Origin: Chitinophaga pinensis
GTDB lineage: Bacteria > Bacteroidota > Bacteroidia > NS11-12g > UBA955
Assembly: GCA_945888525.1 (NCBI GenBank)
Contig: CAMDAF010000008.1
Span: 19,229-83,228, forward strand
DNA length: 64,000 nucleotides
Direction of reading: 5' to 3'
A program made the position numbers and the translations under genes. The stretch's first letter is position 1, and every line of letters begins with the position of its first letter. Of the stretch, positions 50,406 through 59,707 are shown one piece after another. The notes beneath the pieces were generated by a model that was given only the letters and a program-made list of their open reading frames with translations, did no database searches and was not told the origin of the DNA.

Positions 50406-50438
50406 AAAAAAGTCAAAGCGAAAGCTTTGACTTTTTTT
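50406..50438 (+). terminator. Terminator after tRNA-Leu
   Basis: AAAAAAGTCAAAGC gaaa GCTTTGACTTTTTTT. Confidence 0.8.
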
Positions 50439-50511
50439 GTTTTACGAAGAATTTAAAAACCCCAAGTTTTTATAATTCGGAGTAAAACAAAAAAGAGGAC
50501 AAAAATGCCCC

Positions 50512-50962
50512 GCTTTTTGGACTTTTTTATTTCCCGAATGACTAATAGGGACTCGCCGAAGGCAACACCGCAAAGAAAGCAAGAGCAACAGGGCTGAGTG
50601 GAGCCGGCATTCTCAATACGACAATTATTCGTTTTTAATAAAGCAGCTCTGCTTTTTGGACTTTTTATTTCCCGAATGACTAATAGGGACTCGCCGAAGG
50701 CAACACCGTCGGAACGTAAAGCCCTTAGTATAGCACTCCACTTTGTTCCATGCATACCAAGGGCTTTAGCAAGGGCAAGAGGCAAGTGCGAGGCAATCGG
50801 AAATTCTTGAACATTTCGAAATCTAAAAAGATTTCAGTTAAACATTTAACTGAAACAGCAAGAGTCCCGATAGCTATCGGGATGAGTGGAGCTGGCATTC
50901 GTAATACAACAATTATTCATTTTTAAAACATAGGCCCTACTTTTTGGACATTTTTATTTCCC
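50512..50962. repeat. Composite tandem repeat, modules A-B-A-B-A'
   Basis: A = CTTTTTGGACTTTTTTATTTCCCGAATGACTAATAGGGACTCGCCGAAGGCAACACCG (50512-50570, 50651-50708; truncated 50940-50962). B = TGAGTGGAGCyGGCATTCnyAATACrACAATTATTCrTTTTTAA (50595-50638, 50883-50926). Confidence 0.85.
50718..50767. other. Long hairpin, possible structured RNA
   Basis: AAAGCCCTT a GTAT(a)GCA ctccactttgttcca TGC ATAC c AAGGGCTTT. Confidence 0.55.
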
Positions 50963-51073
50963 ATAAAAACAATTTCAAACTGTCTATATAAATCTAAAAT
51001 CATATCATGTAAAAGAAGTGAAATGTTTTTTAAATTACGAACTATAATATAAATTGCAGAATTATTGAAAAAC

Positions 51074-51676
51074 ATGAAAATCACTTTTTACTTATTCCTC
51101 ATTTCTCTTTGTTTATTTTCTAATGAAATTAATGCAGCAAATAAAGACACATTATTTCTCAAAGATGTATATGAAAATCCATCCAGTTACCTTGTTTCTG
51201 AAAGAATCTTAAAATTTGATTCTATTAAATTAGTTGATCTAATGACCAAATTTGAAAATTGGGGAGGTCAAAATTTTGTAAATTACAATGAAGTAAAAAC
51301 AGGCATGACTAATGAACAGATAACTCTCACTTATATAACTTCACCATCTGGGATTCTTAAGTTCTATGTTAATTTGATAATTGAATTTAAAGACAATAAA
51401 ATTAGGATTAGGGCTTTTGATGATGGTAATGTCTTTAGACCTGGCGACTATGCAGGAGGTGTATCCATACCCGCCATTCAGTCGAGGTCATCCCATATTA
51501 AATCATATTTTGAAGATGATATGATTATCTATAAACCAACTCCAAACTCTTTTAATTATAAAGAGAAATGGGTTAGTGGAATTATACAATACAAGCAAGA
51601 TATTGAAAATACCATAACTTCAATTAATACTTACATTAAGTCAAATTTAAATACAGAAACTAAATCTGACTGGTAA
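51074..51676 (+). CDS. Hypothetical secreted protein
   Basis: MKITFYLFLISLCLFSNEINAANKDTLFL signal peptide; no recognised family. Confidence 0.6.
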   Translation: MKITFYLFLISLCLFSNEINAANKDTLFLKDVYENPSSYLVSERILKFDSIKLVDLMTKFENWGGQNFVNYNEVKTGMTNEQITLTYITSPSGILKFYVNLIIEFKDNKIRIRAFDDGNVFRPGDYAGGVSIPAIQSRSSHIKSYFEDDMIIYKPTPNSFNYKEKWVSGIIQYKQDIENTITSINTYIKSNLNTETKSDW

Positions 51677-51722
51677 ATAAATTCGGCATTTTCGTCAAAA
51701 TTTCAAAATTCATAACCCAAGA

Positions 51723-52583
51723 ATGAACAATAAATATACTAAAGTTGATGGGTATGAAATAGACTCAAGAACTATTTCATCCAATGGATCGGAGGAAGTT
51801 ATTTCTCTATTATTAAAATCTAACGTGAATACATCTGTGAGCGTTAATGAAATCCTTGAAATTGTAAATAAAAACAAACGCAGAAAACTAAACAGAACTA
51901 ATATCGACAGAACAATTAAGAATCTCAAAAAACATGAGCCAGAAATTTTAAAATCAAAGAAAATTTCAAATACAACATTTTATTGGTTGTCAAAAAAAGA
52001 AACAAAAAACCAAGAGAGAACTTTAATTAACAAATTGAGTCAAGAGAAAAATTATAGTGTAGATAATTCTAAAAATAATAAATCTTTGAAGAAATACCCT
52101 TTAAATGCAAAAAATTTAAATACAGAAAAGGAAAAAGATTTATATAATGAAGTTAACGATTGGTTAACGAAATATATTATTGATGGAAATAAATTTAAAT
52201 ATCAAATATCAGGTGAGAGATTCTTGGATAGTAAATCTAAGTTTTCTAACCCGGATTTGGTTGGTATTAACCAGCCGCAAGGCTACGATGAATTTCAAGT
52301 GGTTTCTGTCGAAGTAAAAAAAGATTTAGATAACAACGCAGAACTCATTGGGTTTGCTCAATGTTGCAGTTATTTGTTATTCTCACATTATGTTCTATTT
52401 GTTTGCAAGAAACCTAAAATGCCGGAATTTGAAGAACGTGTTCTTAGGTTAACTAACCTTTGTTCTCATTTTGGAATTGGATTAAGATTTATTGGAGAAA
52501 TTCAATTAAGAGTCAAACCAAGACTCAATGAGCCTAAAGAAACAAAAATCAAAAACAGAATTATTGAACGTTTTCATAAATAA
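51723..52583 (+). CDS. Putative N-terminal HTH + C-terminal PD-(D/E)xK nuclease-like protein
   Basis: N-terminal helical region (VNEILEIVNKNKRRKLNRTNIDRTIKNLKK); C-terminal NPDLVGI...VVSVEVKKDLDNNAELIGFAQCCSYLLFSHYVLFVCKK, i.e. D-x(n)-ExK and QxxxY pattern. Confidence 0.55.
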   Translation: MNNKYTKVDGYEIDSRTISSNGSEEVISLLLKSNVNTSVSVNEILEIVNKNKRRKLNRTNIDRTIKNLKKHEPEILKSKKISNTTFYWLSKKETKNQERTLINKLSQEKNYSVDNSKNNKSLKKYPLNAKNLNTEKEKDLYNEVNDWLTKYIIDGNKFKYQISGERFLDSKSKFSNPDLVGINQPQGYDEFQVVSVEVKKDLDNNAELIGFAQCCSYLLFSHYVLFVCKKPKMPEFEERVLRLTNLCSHFGIGLRFIGEIQLRVKPRLNEPKETKIKNRIIERFHK

Positions 52584-52695
52584 AAACACCAAAGACTTAG
52601 TTAAAAAAATGAAACTAATTTATTACGTAGATTTATTAAAATTAAATCAAACAATGAAGATAAAATTTTTATCAAAATAAAGAATAATGTTTTAC

Positions 52696-52763
52696 TATCG
52701 TAAACAATTACAAGATCATCGCACTTTAGGCGTTGTTGGCAGGGATTCCAACAACATGTTTCA
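52696..52763. repeat. Dispersed hairpin repeat, copy 2
   Basis: TATCGTAAACAATTACAAGAT...GGCGTTGTTGGcagggattCCAACAACATGTTTCAT; matches 44724-44792. Confidence 0.8.
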
Positions 52764-52957
52764 TTAATAGCAAAAAATTTAGATTTCAAGATTCGACAAT
52801 CCTATGACTAAAAAAAACGAAATTTAAACGCATTTCCGAAGGCTTTGCTCAAACCTCTTGCTCTTGCTACTCCCCCCTACTCGCCAAGCTAGCAGTTTTA
52901 CCCGTTAAACACCTTCCCTTATTCCATTAAATTGATTATCTTCGCATCTTTATTATC

Positions 52958-54283
52958 ATGGACGCATTGATTATGGCAAGTCAGATTATTCTGGCACTAG
53001 CAATTTTGGTTACCTTACACGAATTAGGACATTTTGTAGCAGCGAGAATGTTTGGAATTAAAGTAGAAAAATTCTATCTTTTCTTTGATGCTTGGGGATT
53101 TAAACTGTTTAGCTTCAAACGCGGAGACACCGAATATGGCATTGGTTGGTTGCCGCTTGGTGGCTATGTAAAAATAGCAGGAATGGTAGACGAAAGCATG
53201 GATACCGAGCAACTTAAAAAAGCGGCTGAACCATGGGAGTTCAGAAGCAAACCAGCTTGGCAAAGACTAATTGTTATGATAGGCGGTGTGACCGTGAATT
53301 TTGTATTAGGTTTTCTTATTTTTATACTCGCAACTTGGTATTATGGCGAATCAAAACTTCCACTAAGTGAAGTAAAATATGGCATACACGCACAAGAAGT
53401 TGGACGCAATATCGGCTTAAAAGACGGTGATGTAATTTTAGGTGTAAATGGCGTTCCTGCTAAATATATCGACGAAATTAAAAAACCATCTGTGTTTTTA
53501 AACTCAGGCAATTATTACGATGTAATGCGCGACGGACAGTCCATTAAACTGACTTTACCAGACAATATCATTGACCAAATTTCAGATAAGAAAAATTCAC
53601 TCTTCGATTTGCGAATGCCGTGCATTGTTGACAGTGTTGCTCCTGGATTTGAAGCAGAAAAAGCTGGTTTAAAAAAGAACGACCAAGTAATTGGTTTAAA
53701 CGATACTGCTGTAGCATGGTACCATGAATACAAAGAACGCATTGTTAATTATGCAGGAAAGAAAACAAATTTAAGTGTATTAAGAGGCGCTGACACCTTA
53801 AGCATTGCTGTTACTGTAAGCAAAGACGGTACACTTGGATTCTTCCAACAAGTATACTATTTCAACAATTTAGAAAACATCGACTACTCATTTGCCGCTG
53901 CGATTCCAGCAGGTTCTAGCAAAGCTAGTGAGGCATTGAGCGATAACATCACAGGATTAAAGAAATTGGTAAGTGGTAAAATCGATCCCCGCAAATCTGT
54001 GCAAGGTCCAATTGGTATTGCAACCATGTTTGGTTCAACTTGGGTTTGGGAAAGATTTTGGGCATTAACCGGTTTACTAAGTTTGATCTTGGCCTTTATG
54101 AACTTATTGCCAATTCCGGCTCTTGATGGCGGACACGTGGTATTCCTTTTAGTCGAAATGCTTATAAGAAGACCTTTAAGTGAAAAATTCATGCAAGTGA
54201 TGCAAGTAATTGGCATGGTGCTATTGCTTGGATTAATGGTCTTTGCCTTCGGTAACGACATCTATAAAATATTCGCTAAATGA
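52958..54283 (+). CDS. rseP: RIP metalloprotease RseP
   Basis: LVTLHELGHFVAARMFGIKVEKFYLFF; PDZ; MNLLPIPALDGGHVVF. Confidence 0.95.
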   Translation: MDALIMASQIILALAILVTLHELGHFVAARMFGIKVEKFYLFFDAWGFKLFSFKRGDTEYGIGWLPLGGYVKIAGMVDESMDTEQLKKAAEPWEFRSKPAWQRLIVMIGGVTVNFVLGFLIFILATWYYGESKLPLSEVKYGIHAQEVGRNIGLKDGDVILGVNGVPAKYIDEIKKPSVFLNSGNYYDVMRDGQSIKLTLPDNIIDQISDKKNSLFDLRMPCIVDSVAPGFEAEKAGLKKNDQVIGLNDTAVAWYHEYKERIVNYAGKKTNLSVLRGADTLSIAVTVSKDGTLGFFQQVYYFNNLENIDYSFAAAIPAGSSKASEALSDNITGLKKLVSGKIDPRKSVQGPIGIATMFGSTWVWERFWALTGLLSLILAFMNLLPIPALDGGHVVFLLVEMLIRRPLSEKFMQVMQVIGMVLLLGLMVFAFGNDIYKIFAK

Positions 54284-54783
54284 CGCTTCCCGTTTTAGAG
54301 AGACCAAACACCAACAACTATTTCCTTTTTTATGGATTGGGTGAGGTGTTTGATATCGATAAAGCGGTGCTAAAAAATTGTTATTTAGACAAGAGTAAGC
54401 TCTACCATCCTGACTTTTACGGTGATGATCCGCAAGCGCAAAACATAGCGGTAGCAAGTTCGTCATTCAATAACATTGCTTATAAAACCTTGAGCAATGA
54501 CATTCGCCGCGCGCAATACTTGGTGGAATTAAAGCTAAGCCATAGCGAAGAGGCAATTAAACTGCCTCAAGAATTTTTAATGGACATGATGGAGCTGAAT
54601 GAAATCATTGACGAAACAGATGCTGAATCAAACACGCTTATTGGCGCTCAAATTGAAAAATTAAAAACCGAGGTACTTGAGACCATAAAATCAAATGCCA
54701 CCCAAGCGCTTTGGCTTGAAACGCAAATTGCGGTTTTAAAATGGAAATACATCGAACGTCTAGAGACTAGAATGCAGCTGTAA
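54280..54783 (+). CDS. hscB: Fe-S assembly co-chaperone HscB-like J-domain protein
   Basis: NYFLFYGLGEVFDIDKAVLKNCYLDKSKLYHPDFYG; FNNIAYKTLSNDIRRAQYLVEL; ATGA overlap with rseP. Confidence 0.82.
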   Translation: MTLPVLERPNTNNYFLFYGLGEVFDIDKAVLKNCYLDKSKLYHPDFYGDDPQAQNIAVASSSFNNIAYKTLSNDIRRAQYLVELKLSHSEEAIKLPQEFLMDMMELNEIIDETDAESNTLIGAQIEKLKTEVLETIKSNATQALWLETQIAVLKWKYIERLETRMQL

Positions 54784-54878
54784 ATACCCTATTGGCCTGG
54801 TTTAGCTTCGCATCAAAATGCAGGACATGCATATTCTACGGCCAATTGGTTTTAATCAAAGGAACAAACGAATAAACT

Positions 54879-56528
54879 CTATTTTTTAACTTTTCTAACT
54901 TCACGCAAACGCAAAAAGTTAATTGGATTTGCATTCAAACCCTGAATCCATGTTTGTGTCATTCTTATACTTTCGTCGTAATAGAGCACAACGCAAGGCT
55001 GCTCAGCCTTCATCACCCCCTCAGCCTTAGACAGCATTTGCATGCGGACAGAATCGTTGGTAAAAGCATTACTCTCTTGCACCATTTGGTCGTAAGTGGC
55101 ATTGGAATAGTGGAAATAATTGGGTCCATTGGGGCTGAAGTTCCTGGTTTCAAAACAAACCAAATAATTCTCCGGATCAGGATAATCGGCTATCCAACTG
55201 CCACGCCAGCAACTAATTTCTTGGTCTTTTCGCAATTGCCGTAGAAAACTAGAAGGATGCACACTTATTTTCACAGGAACACCAATTTTTGCCCACTCTT
55301 TTTGTACAAAAACCATAAGTTCTAAATAGTCTTGGGTGGTATTGAGTTCAATGGGTTTCATGGTTTTTACGTTAATTTTAGAGGCTTTTAAATAGAATAA
55401 AGCGCTGTCCAAATCAAACAAAGTCTTTTGAATATTGGCGTATTGATAATTGGGCAACCCAAGGGGTGTAAAACCGTAATACGCAGGAATTCCAACGCCA
55501 TTGCGCAAGAAACCAATTAATTTTTCACGGTCAATGGCAAAATTTAAGGCTTTTCTAAAATACAGATTGCTTGTAGCCTCATTGTTAAATTTAGGGTTCA
55601 AATTGAATCCGATATATTCTGTATTTAAGAAAGGCGATTTCAAGAGGTTAAATTGATTCTTGTATTTGGGTTTCAAATCCCCAGAGTGGTTTAACAATTC
55701 GTCTTTAATAGTGGCATCGATGCCATTGAAAAAATCGTATTCCCCTTGAACAAACTTCATGAAAGCAGTTTGCTTGTTTTTTACATTATCAATTAAGATA
55801 CCGTCTAAATAAGGCAAACGCACGCTATCTTGAATTCTGTAGTATAAAACATTTCTCCCCAAGAGCACACTCACCTCCTCTTCCCATTTGCGAAAAACGA
55901 ATGGGCCTGTGCCTATTGGATGGTTTCTGAAATCATTTCCAACCATTTCTTTAGGCACAATAAAACAATATGGCATGGCCAATATCCCAAGAAATGGACT
56001 AAAAGCATGGGTTAACGCCATTTGTATGGTGCTGTCATTGACAACCCGAATTGGCATTTTAAAGGAGTCAGCATTCTCAAAAAAGCGAAGGTCCATTTTG
56101 TCGTTAAAAATCCATGCACCTGGAGAGGCCGTTTTTGGATCGGCTATTCTAGACAAACTAAAAACAACATCTTCTGCCGACATTTTTCTAATTGAATCTT
56201 TAAACAAAGGACTCTTGTGGAAATAAACATCCGTTCTTAAATGAAAGGTATAGATTTTCCCATCTTCACTAATGTTCCAAGATTTGGCTAAGCAAGGCTT
56301 AAGATTCAAACTGTCATCGTACTCTACAAGACCTTCAAAGATTTGAGATACAGCCCATATCTCACTCTGCGCTTTCACAAAGGCAGGGTCTAAAGTGGTG
56401 ATATTTTGATCTTCATTATAGAAAAAGTAATTCGAAAATTTCGATTTATCCACAATTTGACAACTATTTATCCAAATTGCAATGGGGAAAAATAGCCACG
56501 TTTTAAGAAAATATCTAGATTGCTTCAT
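54879..56528 (-). CDS. ABC transporter substrate-binding protein, peptide type (family 5)
   Basis: ITTLDPAFVKAQSEIWAVSQIFEGLVEYD; AKSWNISEDGKIYTFHLRTDVYFH; lipobox-like NSCQ. Confidence 0.9.
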   Translation of the reverse strand: MKQSRYFLKTWLFFPIAIWINSCQIVDKSKFSNYFFYNEDQNITTLDPAFVKAQSEIWAVSQIFEGLVEYDDSLNLKPCLAKSWNISEDGKIYTFHLRTDVYFHKSPLFKDSIRKMSAEDVVFSLSRIADPKTASPGAWIFNDKMDLRFFENADSFKMPIRVVNDSTIQMALTHAFSPFLGILAMPYCFIVPKEMVGNDFRNHPIGTGPFVFRKWEEEVSVLLGRNVLYYRIQDSVRLPYLDGILIDNVKNKQTAFMKFVQGEYDFFNGIDATIKDELLNHSGDLKPKYKNQFNLLKSPFLNTEYIGFNLNPKFNNEATSNLYFRKALNFAIDREKLIGFLRNGVGIPAYYGFTPLGLPNYQYANIQKTLFDLDSALFYLKASKINVKTMKPIELNTTQDYLELMVFVQKEWAKIGVPVKISVHPSSFLRQLRKDQEISCWRGSWIADYPDPENYLVCFETRNFSPNGPNYFHYSNATYDQMVQESNAFTNDSVRMQMLSKAEGVMKAEQPCVVLYYDESIRMTQTWIQGLNANPINFLRLREVRKVKK

Positions 56529-56559
56529 CCTATTTTTGAAAGTTCAAATTTAAGTGCAA

Positions 56560-57240
56560 ATGAAGGTAAAATATTACGGACATTCTTGTTTCAGTATTCA
56601 CACAGGTGGAAAAGCCTTGTTATTTGACCCTTTCATTTCAGAAAACCCATTGGCCAAAGATATAGATATCAGCTCAATAGAAGCCGATTACATTTTTTTA
56701 AGCCACGCACACCACGACCATACAGCAGATGCGATTGCAATTGCTGAACGCACGGGCGCAAAAATTATTGGCATTTGGGAGATTTCAGAATGGGCAAAGC
56801 GCCAAGGCCATGAAAACACGCATCCAATGAACATTGGCGGCTTTTTTACCTTTGATTTCGGTACTGTTCAAATGGTAAAAGCAGTTCATTCAAGCTCGTT
56901 TTCAGACGGAAGCTATGGTGGAAATGCAGCTGGTTTTGTAATCAGCTCAGAGGGAAAATCGTTTTATTACAGTGGTGACACCGCCTTAACTTTCGACATG
57001 CAGCTAATAGCTGAGAGACACAATTTGAATTTTGCCTTTTTGCCAATTGGCAATAATTTTACCATGGATATTACAGATGCAATTAGCGCTTCCAAATTCA
57101 TTAAATGCAACCACATTATTGGCATGCATTATGACACTTTTGGGTATATTTTAGTGGACCACCAAGAAGCAGTTAACCAATTCAACTTATCAGGCAAACT
57201 GCTCACCTTAATGAATATCGGACAAACCTTAGATTTATAA
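56560..57240 (+). CDS. Metal-dependent hydrolase, UPF0173-type metallo-beta-lactamase fold
   Basis: MKVKYYGHSCFSIHTGGKALLFDPFISENPLA; FLSHAHHDHTADA; YYSGDTAL. Confidence 0.9.
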   Translation: MKVKYYGHSCFSIHTGGKALLFDPFISENPLAKDIDISSIEADYIFLSHAHHDHTADAIAIAERTGAKIIGIWEISEWAKRQGHENTHPMNIGGFFTFDFGTVQMVKAVHSSSFSDGSYGGNAAGFVISSEGKSFYYSGDTALTFDMQLIAERHNLNFAFLPIGNNFTMDITDAISASKFIKCNHIIGMHYDTFGYILVDHQEAVNQFNLSGKLLTLMNIGQTLDL

Positions 57241-57258
57241 CAGACACAAATACAAACA

Positions 57259-58059
57259 ATGGGAAAAATAATCACAATAGCCAATCAAAAAGGTGGAGTA
57301 GGCAAAACCACTACTGCCATTAACTTAGCAGCCAGTCTTGCTGTTCTTGAATTCAAGACACTCTTAGTTGATGCAGACCCTCAAGCAAACTCCTCATCTG
57401 GAATTGGATTTGATCCACAAAACATCAAAATTGGTTTGTACGATTGCTTAATCAACGACACGGCACCGAAAGATGTCATCTTAAGTACTGACCTAAAATA
57501 TTTAGATCTATTGCCTTCGAACATCAACTTGGTTGGTGCCGAGTTGGAAATGATAGATTTACCAAACCGCGAACGCGTTATGAAACGTGTTTTCGAGCCA
57601 CTAAAAAAAGAATATGATTTTATCATTGTAGACTGCTCGCCGTCATTGGGTTTAATCACCACCAATTCATTGTGCGCGGCCGATTCAATTATAATACCAG
57701 TTCAATGCGAATACTTTGCCTTGGAAGGTTTGGGCAAATTGTTAAACACCATCCGTATTGTTCAAAAAGAATTGAATAAAAGCCTAAGCATTGAAGGCAT
57801 CTTGCTAACGATGTACGATTCGCGTTTGAGACTAAGCAACCATGTGGTTGAAGATGTAAAAACACACTTTCAAGACTTGGTATTCGACACCATTATTCCA
57901 AGAAATACAAAATTGAGTGAAGCGCCTAGCTTTGGTGTGCCTGTGATTGCACATGATGTTTCAAGTAAAGGTTCTACAACCTATTTGAACCTTGCAAGAG
58001 AAATCTTACAAAGAAATGGCATGACAAGAATGGATAAGACAGACAAAATATTGGAATAA
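57259..58059 (+). CDS. parA: ParA/Soj family ATPase
   Basis: [44 protein letters not shown]. Confidence 0.96.
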   Translation: MGKIITIANQKGGVGKTTTAINLAASLAVLEFKTLLVDADPQANSSSGIGFDPQNIKIGLYDCLINDTAPKDVILSTDLKYLDLLPSNINLVGAELEMIDLPNRERVMKRVFEPLKKEYDFIIVDCSPSLGLITTNSLCAADSIIIPVQCEYFALEGLGKLLNTIRIVQKELNKSLSIEGILLTMYDSRLRLSNHVVEDVKTHFQDLVFDTIIPRNTKLSEAPSFGVPVIAHDVSSKGSTTYLNLAREILQRNGMTRMDKTDKILE

Positions 58060-58068
58060 GGCACAAAT

Positions 58069-59004
58069 ATGAGTGAAATGAGCAAAGAAAAAGAAAACCC
58101 GTTTAAACAAAAAAAAGGTGGTTTAGGCAGAGGCTTATCAGCCCTTCTTAACAACGCAGACACCGATATTACTGTAAGCGACGAATACCGTGCTGGTGGT
58201 GGCGTGCAATTAATCGATGTCAACAACATTGAAGCCAATCCTTTCCAACCAAGAACAGAATTTGAAGTAAAAGCTTTAAATGAATTGTCAGAATCCATAA
58301 AAGTGCACGGTTTGATACAACCAGTTACTGTGCGTAAAATGGGTTATGACAAATACCAACTTATAAGTGGTGAGCGCAGAACCAGAGCCTCCATCATGGC
58401 TGGCTTAGAGCGCATTCCTGCCTATATTAGAATAGCGAATGACCAAGAAATGCTAGAAATGGCATTGATTGAAAACATCCAGCGTGAAAATTTAAACGCC
58501 ATTGAGGTTGCCTTGAGTTATAAGCGTTTATTGGAAGAATGCAATTTGAATCAAGAAGAATTGGGCGATCGTGTGGGCAAGGAAAGAAGCACAGTGACCA
58601 ACTATTTGCGTTTGTTGAAATTGCCGGATGAAGTACAAATTGGTTTGCAACAAAACAAAATTAGCATGGGGCATGCGAAAGTTATTTTAAGTGTTGAAGA
58701 CGAAGATGAGCAAATTATATTGTTTAAACGCATTGAAAACGAAAGTTTAAGCGTAAGAGCTGCTGAAGAAATTGTCAAGCAAGCTAAAACAAACAAAACC
58801 AGCCCTTCTTCAACGCCGAGTAAAGCAGCGCCTGTAATATTCGAAATAGATGATTCATTAAAATTAAAGATTGAAAAAATACATCAAAACCTAGACAGCA
58901 ATGTCTCCATAAAATCAAAGGGCAATAAAGGTGAAATTGTCATCAGCTTTAAAGACTACGAAGATTTGGAACGAATTTTGAGCAGCTTAGCTGACAATGG
59001 GTAA
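58069..59004 (+). CDS. parB: ParB/Spo0J family chromosome partitioning protein
   Basis: GLGRGLSALL; NPFQPRTEF; LISGERRTRASIMAGLERIPAYI; HTH QEELGDRVGKERSTVTNYLRLLKLP. Confidence 0.96.
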   Translation: MSEMSKEKENPFKQKKGGLGRGLSALLNNADTDITVSDEYRAGGGVQLIDVNNIEANPFQPRTEFEVKALNELSESIKVHGLIQPVTVRKMGYDKYQLISGERRTRASIMAGLERIPAYIRIANDQEMLEMALIENIQRENLNAIEVALSYKRLLEECNLNQEELGDRVGKERSTVTNYLRLLKLPDEVQIGLQQNKISMGHAKVILSVEDEDEQIILFKRIENESLSVRAAEEIVKQAKTNKTSPSSTPSKAAPVIFEIDDSLKLKIEKIHQNLDSNVSIKSKGNKGEIVISFKDYEDLERILSSLADNG

Positions 59005-59578
59005 GTGGATTTTATTTGGTTTATTCATCGCTTTTCAAAGCGCAACATTCGCTGGCACATTTGAACCTACGTTTGTGTTTTCTGGTGTTTCAATTAAAAA
59101 AGACAGTCTGAAAATACCGGCTAAACACTCGCCGCACAAGGCAAGCTTGTACAGTGCATTATTGCCTGGCTTAGGTCAAGCCTACAACGAAAAGTATTGG
59201 AAAATTCCGATTGTATATGCTGGTATTGGCATATCAACTTATTTTATGTTCAAGAACCGCGATTCGCTGAGAAAAACACAAGATGCGTTAAACTTATTGT
59301 CCGACAACGACAGCAATACCAATCCGGCAAAATACTATTCCAGCATCCCACTGGCATCACTAAAAGCCCAGAGGTCTTATTACAGAACCAACAGAGATTA
59401 CAGCATCATCGCGATGGCGGCATTTTATATTATCAATATTGTAGATGCCACGGTCGATGCTCATTTTTATAAATTCAACATCGACAAGCCCTTGGCGGAG
59501 CGCAAAGAAAAAAGATGGAATATCTACTCATCAAGAGTGGGCCTCACCAATACAGTGGGACTTGCCTGGCGGTTTTAG
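58997..59578 (+). CDS. DUF5683 domain-containing protein
   Basis: HSPHKASLYSALLPGLGQAYNEKYWKIPIVYAGIGISTYFMFKN; follows parB. Confidence 0.85.
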   Translation: MGKWILFGLFIAFQSATFAGTFEPTFVFSGVSIKKDSLKIPAKHSPHKASLYSALLPGLGQAYNEKYWKIPIVYAGIGISTYFMFKNRDSLRKTQDALNLLSDNDSNTNPAKYYSSIPLASLKAQRSYYRTNRDYSIIAMAAFYIINIVDATVDAHFYKFNIDKPLAERKEKRWNIYSSRVGLTNTVGLAWRF

Positions 59579-59688
59579 GATAGTCAAGCAAAGCTTAGAA
59601 ATTCTTTTTATTATTTTCAGGCAATTAGCAATTGTTTAAAATGCTATTATTTGAGCTTTTCTATTCAAATATTTTGAGTAAAACGTAT

Positions 59689-59696
59689 TATATTTG
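59689..59696 (+). promoter_or_regulatory. Predicted -7 element for thrS
   Basis: TATATTTG 12 nt before the thrS ATG. Confidence 0.5.
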
Positions 59697-59707
59697 CAAT
59701 CCTTTTT

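Noticed and set aside
50192-50456. 71- and 82-aa + strand ORFs
   Set aside because: Read through tRNA-Gly and tRNA-Leu genes.
50453-50785. 110-aa - strand ORF and 70-aa + ORF (50598..50810)
   Set aside because: Translations of the composite repeat (SLLVIREIK appears twice because of module A); not protein-like.
50177-52763. Integrative element inserted at the tRNA genes
   Set aside because: No integrase, no transposase and no duplicated tRNA 3' end observed; only an accessory pocket can be supported.
57259-59004. parS centromere site near parAB
   Set aside because: No convincing parS-like palindrome was seen by eye around parA/parB; a motif scan would be needed.
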